From: Hermatobates lingyangjiaoensis
Taxonomy: Eukaryota > Arthropoda > Insecta > Hemiptera > Hermatobatidae
Length of the DNA: 64,000 bases
Assembly (NCBI GenBank): GCA_026182355.1
Contig: JAPFBL010000068.1
Coordinates: forward strand, 9,895,001 to 9,959,000
Direction of reading: 5' to 3'
A model generated the notes under the pieces. The model was not told where the DNA came from. It made no database searches and saw only the letters and a list, made by a program, of their open reading frames with translations. Position 1 is the first letter of the stretch; each line of letters starts with the position of its first letter. Positions 58,650-64,000 of this stretch are shown here, piece after piece. The position numbers were made by a program, and so were the translations under genes.

Positions 58650-58850
58650 GTCCCACAAGGAACAAACATAGGTTAAACATTGGCCCTTTGTGTTACCACA
58701 CAAAGAAGATAATTGTACATTGATTAGTCCTAAATTTTTCCTAACTTAAGTGTAATTAGAGTAGGGATCTTTAACGAGGACCTGACATCGTGCAGGCTCG
58801 GGACTATGGCTTAACGTTCTCTCCGAGGGACGACGTGTTTAGATTTATTC
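58650..58850 (+). repeat. R2 interspersed repeat, copy 4
   Basis: The best-preserved copy: AAACATTGGCCCTTTGTGTT, then AGAGTAGGGATCTTTAACGA, GACATCGTGCAGGCTCGGGA, and an end with GAGGGACGACGTGTTTAGAT. It lies immediately before a hammerhead family b pair. Confidence 0.75.
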
Positions 58851-58861
58851 ATTGTTTATTT

Positions 58862-59055
58862 ACAAATTGAATTGTATAAACAACGCATTTCGAACAGTTG
58901 TACCACAGACACTCATTCTTAGTGCCTGAAGAAGACACTACGTGTTCGAAACGCGTTGTTTGTACAATTAAATTTTTATATGTGGAGACAGTTTCATTAG
59001 CTTTTTACCCTACAATGAGTAAATATCACATAATAACTGATTGCACTACCTTAAA
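58862..59055. repeat. Hammerhead family b, inverted pair with short left arm
   Basis: Left arm (minus, about 58862-58896) is only the 3' core, read as TGTTCGAAATGCGTTGTTTA. Right arm (plus, 58897-59055) has GTTGTACCACAGACACTCAT, a core at 58926 (CTGAAGA, extra A, GACAC-TAC-GTGTT with flanking bases, CGAAAC, ACGCGT, U, G), then TATATGTGGAGACAG and ATTGCACTACCTTA. The arms face outward, as in the other family b copies. The outer ends are not in TA tracts here. Confidence 0.7.
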
Positions 59056-62002
59056 ATTAATTTTGCAGTTAACAAAGAAGAGGTATTTTACTATTTATAA
59101 TATAGTGTGATAACATATATGTATGTGACCTTTTCTTTGTCACTTTAATTTAAATTTATTTTGCAAAGCAAAAACAATTGCCTTACATATCTGTCTTGCT
59201 GGGATAGCAATAAAGTTTTTTTGCAATACATTCTCGTGAAAAACAAATGCAATGGATTGGGTATATAAGAAATGTGGAAATTACTTAGAGCTGGTCTGGT
59301 TTGGCCATCAGTTTTTAAGCAGCCAACCCCTTCATTATTCACGAAAGCCTTTGTGAACATTCGAATACAAACCAAGTAAAAACTATTTACTTTTTTTCTA
59401 TAATTTCGAAATTGCATGTATCCGAGTGAGTGAAATTAACGTTATGACCACTTCTACACACGCTATCTAAAACAACTTCACTTCTTAGCTGTTTCAGAAA
59501 CAAAACCCCTATGGAAACGAATGTACCATAATTGGTAAAATTGATATCAGTCATCACTTGACCTGAAATGGCTCGAAAGATGGTTTAATAAGGTGTAGAA
59601 GTGAAGCTAAAACTGTTTAGAACGAAATGTTTCGTGGAAAATATAACTCATCGAAGAGATAAGAGCAGGTGGTGTAAAGTTTACCAGAAATGAGTACTCG
59701 ATCCGGTTTCACTCAAATTGGTTAATGATAAACACCATTATCTTTCTCTACATACCAGTACAACCAAAGTAAAAATTGTTGTCATTTTCAACATTTCTAA
59801 AATGTTAAAAATCTACATTCAAATAATGCTGTAATTTTGCATTTTTATAGTAAAATTTCCTTTTACAGATAGACCTTAAACGTAAAAACAAAGGTATTTT
59901 TGTCCTTTTTGAGGTACAAACTACCGACATTTCTTAAAAATTTATTGTGTCGAGCATACTGAAATGGCACCTTTATTTTATTAATGTCAGAGGTATTTGT
60001 TTGTATTTAGGTAGTTTTGCCTCTTTAAGTTTCCTTGCATTTAATAGTATAAATAAAACATGTATCTGGTAATTGTATGAAAGTTTATTTCAAGTAGAAT
60101 GTAGGGAATGTTGAAGCATCCTCTCTAGCGTTACGCATTTTGTTTGCTGCCAGGGAGCTGTATTTCTCCTTCAAGGAAGGATTGCATCGCAGAGTTCTTG
60201 TGATGCTTGAGCCGTAAGAAGTTTTGAGGAGTCACGTACTCTCAAACTCACAATCATGTTTACCTTCTTCTTCCATTCCTTCTATCAGGACTAATCAAAA
60301 CTTATTTTACTCCTAACTGCAAAGGCATTATATTAGTTTACAAATGGCTTATGTTATATTATACTACCAAATATATTTGTTTTCCTGCCAAGAAATCAAT
60401 AAATACAAATATCACATGTAAATCCTTATGTTTGTTTGCAATATAGAATTATCAATTCAAAAGACATCCTATTTTAGAGGGAGGGATGATTTTTCTTTTT
60501 ACAATAAAAAAATGTTTGTAAATTATCCCGGATAAGTTTTAGTTTGGGAAATTAATACAAAGTCCATAAAGTCCGCTCGACTTTCATTTACTACATAATA
60601 AATATTATGTAATATGTTGAATAAAAAACTTTATTCAACCACTATATATATTTGCCCATAGTTCTTTGACAATATGTTACCCATTGAAGTCTTTTTAATT
60701 TTGCTGAAGACTTATTTTGCATAACTTAAATAAGTATTGATGTATAAGAAGGTTTTGTTTGATTGACTTTAAGTATACTGGCTGTGCATAAGCTACCGAA
60801 GAACCAAACTAGTATCCTTAATTATGTCTTGAAAAGGTTTGTTTAGATGACTTTTTAAATCGTGTCTATATTAAAAGTATTTAAAATTTGCAACCGACAA
60901 TGTTATATTAAGTAGATATCAAAATATTCAGACTAAAACATTTAAAAAGAAATGACTTTAGAATAAATCTGCAAACATATAGTCTAAAATAAATTTTACT
61001 CTATGCAGCTTTTTTGAATCCAGGAAACCCATGCATAGCCAAGTCAGGAGTTTCTACTTTGAGGATTTAGAACCTTCAAAAATAAATTATTTTAACTGAG
61101 AAAGGTAGAGCCCATGAAGGGGAAGCAATGTTTTAAACATAAATACCTACTCAGAATATTCGCTTGACACCACCCTCCAACTAGTGACTGTCAATTACGA
61201 GTATACTGTTCCCTCAACCAGTAACTCTGGACTCCTTTTACACACTGATACTAACCGAAGCCGAAATGAAGTCCACAGAATAATCCACCTGCTACCTCAG
61301 TCATAATTGCTCTTAGGCAACTGCCACAACACAAACAATATCTAAATTGTTTTACCCTAGAAAGTAACTAATTAATCGTCATAACATTAATTAACCTCGT
61401 TAATTAATATACTTTTTTGAATTCTTTTAAGCCTGAGATAATTTCGTCAAACCTCGCCTATCTCAAGCCACTTTTTGAAGTTTGGAATTCAAGGAAACTA
61501 CCTAATATGACTAAACAGGATTTTTAACTCACAAACATAAGTGATCAAACTAGAAGTTAATGAATACATTCAAAGTCTTCTAAAACAAATGTTTCAGGTG
61601 AATCTTCAAACTACATTGATCTGAAGTCATATAATGAGAATCTGTAAGAAAGAAGAAGCAAGAAAAAATTAAAGTTAGCATACAAGTCATAAGCATTGGG
61701 AGTATTTATTTTGCAGAAAGATATCACAATTAGTAAATAGAGGTTAATTGGAATTGTTCAAAAAAATAAAAACAATTGGACTTAAAATTATTCGGAGATA
61801 AATGCCATTGAATGCAAAGAGACCAAAAAAAAGTTCTTTTCAATTAACCAGATTGTTCTTTCCAGATTGTACAAAATCTGGGTAAGAGGTGGAACTTCTT
61901 TTAGGACGTATGCTTTAAGAAAAACCTGTAGAAATTAAATGAACGCTAAGTATAAATTGTGTTTTTCTATCACAAGTATAAATGAAAATAGATAGTATCT
62001 AA

Positions 62003-62005
<3 letters not shown>
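59056..62005. other. AT-rich spacer
   Basis: No gene is supported. Mixed-composition patches near 60110-60250 and 61190-61330 show no motif. The 90-codon minus frame at 59145-59417 is unrecognised and lacks context. Confidence 0.5.

Positions 62006-62006
<1 letters not shown>

Positions 62007-62066
<60 letters not shown>
62007..62066. repeat. (CT)n microsatellite
   Basis: About thirty CT units, followed by further C/T-rich sequence to about 62095. Confidence 0.97.
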
Positions 62067-62071
<5 letters not shown>

Positions 62072-62095
62072 TTTCTCTCATCCTCACTCTCTCTA

Positions 62096-62965
62096 ACTGG
62101 ATTGAAATTATTTCACTTGCATGGGTTTCTTAACTCTTACCAGGTCTCCCACACAGTCTAACAATTCTGTAGCCACATTAGTTAATTGCTATTTCCAAAA
62201 TATTTACTATCCGCAATTATGATTTTTTTATCCTCTACACTGTCAATAATCATTAACCATTCATGATAATCAATTAAAATGAAAAAATTGGATTTATCTG
62301 AATGTTACACTCTTTTAAAAATAAAACTTGTGCAATACTATGGCCACATAAATTCTTTCTGACGAATTGAATTTCTTTTACTAATTACATGTGTCATAAA
62401 TATGACTTTTCCTGTCATTTCTGACGAATAACTGGAGCATTAGTCGAAGCCTTAAGCAATCCCTGTAACTCTTAGAATATAGATATTAGAATGGTGACAC
62501 ACCCACACTGCATTAGAGTGGTAAGTCAACGTTGAAAACCAGTAGCGTTTTACTTTCTACTAAATAACTGAATATTCTAATAAGTTCCAAGAGATAAGAT
62601 GGTAGGCTTTTCTAAAACTGGCATTGTTTTTGAAATATGTTATTATGTTCAAATTTTCTCCTATAAGAAATTAAAACTGTGTCTAATAACAACTAAAACA
62701 TTACATCATGTATTTATAATCTTTCAAATGTATTGCTTAAATGCTCAACTGTGCCACCCATTTGAAATAAACTGCCTATCCTAATTATTGGTAGTAATTA
62801 AGTTGATCTAAGAACTTCTAGTTAGAAATATAATTTTTTTTTTAAAAAAAAAGTTGATATATCAACTTTTGTGTCATTAATAGAATTATACGAGAATCTA
62901 CCTAACTAAAAACACAAATAACAGTGGGAATTTGAACTCATAACTTGATGCCAGAAAAATATCTA
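62096..62965. other. AT-rich spacer
   Basis: No gene or known repeat. A small dyad, AAGTTGATATATCAACTT, occurs at about 62851-62868. Confidence 0.5.
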
Positions 62966-62969
62966 ATGC

Positions 62970-64000
62970 TATTTAAAAAATCTGGAGTGGCCTGCACTCA
63001 ACTTTACTATAAGTAAAAAAGTATCAAACTAGTTAACAACATAACGATTTTTGTATCCTCAAAAGGTTTCTCATTCAATCAGAAGTCAAAATTTTTATAT
63101 TTTATTGAAAGAATACCCTGTTTATTGTTTTAAGAATTTCAAAATTTCTTTCAGTTATTCTTTCTCTCGTAGATCATCAATATGTACTTTACATCACTGT
63201 CTTAAAGTTCTAGCTGTTATCCAATACAGCGCTATCCAAAATCATTGTATCTTTTTTTCTAAATCTCATTTTCATTGATTATCAACAATAATTAAAATTT
63301 CAATGAAGAAGGATTTCACTAATTAAGCAATGAAATGAATTGGAAAAATCAAATACTTTAATATATTTCTATTTATATTCTGCATGCTAATGTAATAACA
63401 AAACTGTGAAAATAATAATTTATTTAAATGAAATTTGCATTAATCAAATATGATTATAAATCAATGAAAATAAAATAACGTCGAATATTCAGTTTTTATA
63501 TTATTTTATTACTCTTTGCACTAATTAAAATTTTACGGTTTCTTTTTATTAATTGTTAATTTTCTGTTCAATGTTTTGACAAAATTTCATAGTTTTATAA
63601 TGAGCTGTTTAGCATCAAAAAACCATTTTTTGCAAACATCAAATGTAGTTTAATGCCCCTTTGGTTAATGTAATTTTAAAAACATTATCTCAATTCATCT
63701 TCCACGTAAAGTTCTATTTAAAGTTATAGTTAGTTTCATTTTGATCCGTCAAACGATATGGCTTATATCGCTTTCACAAATCTAAATCTCAGATTTAATT
63801 ATAAGTCCAATTTTTACTTTTTTTTTTATAAAATAATAAAAATCGTGTTTTAAAAATCTGAGGATATTTTTCGTTTTGTAGCCCAAAGATAAATTTTTGT
63901 ACCAGAATTTTATGACTATAGAATTAGTAGTTTAGGATAAAAAAAAATGTTGTCTAAAAACACATTTTTGGCAAAAAATTGACTTTTCCATCATGCTTAA
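62970..64000 (-). mobile_element. R3 repeat element, copy 4 (reaches window end)
   Basis: Minus orientation. The terminus CTGGAGTGGCCTGCACTCAA then CTTTACTATAAGTAAA is at 62980-63017. The other terminus, TTGGCAAAAAATTGACTTTT then CCATCATGCTTAA, lies at the window edge. The core with TTTCATTTTGATCCGTCAAA is near 63740. It aligns end to end with the 55.64-kb copy but has a different interior. Confidence 0.65.

Noticed and set aside
1..64000. tRNA, rRNA or complete polymerase III genes
   Set aside because: I looked for paired A/B box words and cloverleaf-like stems around GC-rich patches and saw none that I could support by eye.

Overview
The window looks like a piece of an AT-rich arthropod (probably insect) chromosome. 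Almost all of it is intergenic or intronic DNA loaded with decayed transposable elements. Support for an arthropod: long AT-rich non-coding stretches, a GC-rich exon with an immunoglobulin-type Cys strand resembling Beaten-path (Beat) proteins, a second short exon with textbook splice sites, and insect-style Helitron, Penelope-like, jockey-like and Gypsy remains. I see no bacterial operons, rRNA, tRNA or CRISPR. No complete host gene is present, and species cannot be assigned from sequence alone.

Layout. 1-10 kb: AT-rich spacer, a short LINE reverse-transcriptase (RT) relic (1189-1302), one arm of an inverted duplication ending in (TG)n (2586-2792), and several copies of a short interspersed repeat (about 3.03-3.21, 8.17-8.43, 8.77-8.99 kb). 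9.7-12.3 kb: GC-rich islands and a degenerate direct repeat. 12.65-14.23 kb: a repeat containing a jockey-like RT relic. 14.5-40 kb: mostly unannotatable AT-rich DNA with a long hairpin (15.5 kb), several GC-rich conserved-looking patches (18.0, 19.1, 25.7 kb), a Gypsy integrase-end relic (26.6-26.9 kb), solo hammerhead-like repeats (32.3, 38.1 kb) and a candidate Beat-like exon (39.35-39.53 kb). 40.655-42.220 kb: a minus-strand Helitron with recognisable ends and a broken Rep/helicase C-terminus.

42.2-53.1 kb is the most striking part: a cluster of Penelope-like elements (PLEs). A young locus at 45.06-50.40 kb holds two nearly identical head-to-tail copies on the minus strand (RT with QTDGVAMGSPLG and YVDD motifs, then a GIY-YIG endonuclease) and a third, internally deleted copy in opposite orientation. 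Each unit boundary carries a sequence that folds as a type I hammerhead ribozyme. The first ATG of the PLE reading frame lies inside the ribozyme. Around this locus at least four more hammerhead-like families occur as outward-facing inverted pairs, and most outer ends stop in (TA)n tracts.

53-64 kb: spacer, a candidate 82-bp internal exon (54059-54140), further copies of the dispersed repeats (55.64-56.79, 58.65-59.06, 62.97-64.0 kb) and a (CT)n tract. How it works together: PLE RNA would be cut at the ribozymes into about 2.63-kb units and copied by the RT/GIY-YIG protein at TA-rich targets. Host coding content is limited to two possible exons of one or two plus-strand genes with long introns.
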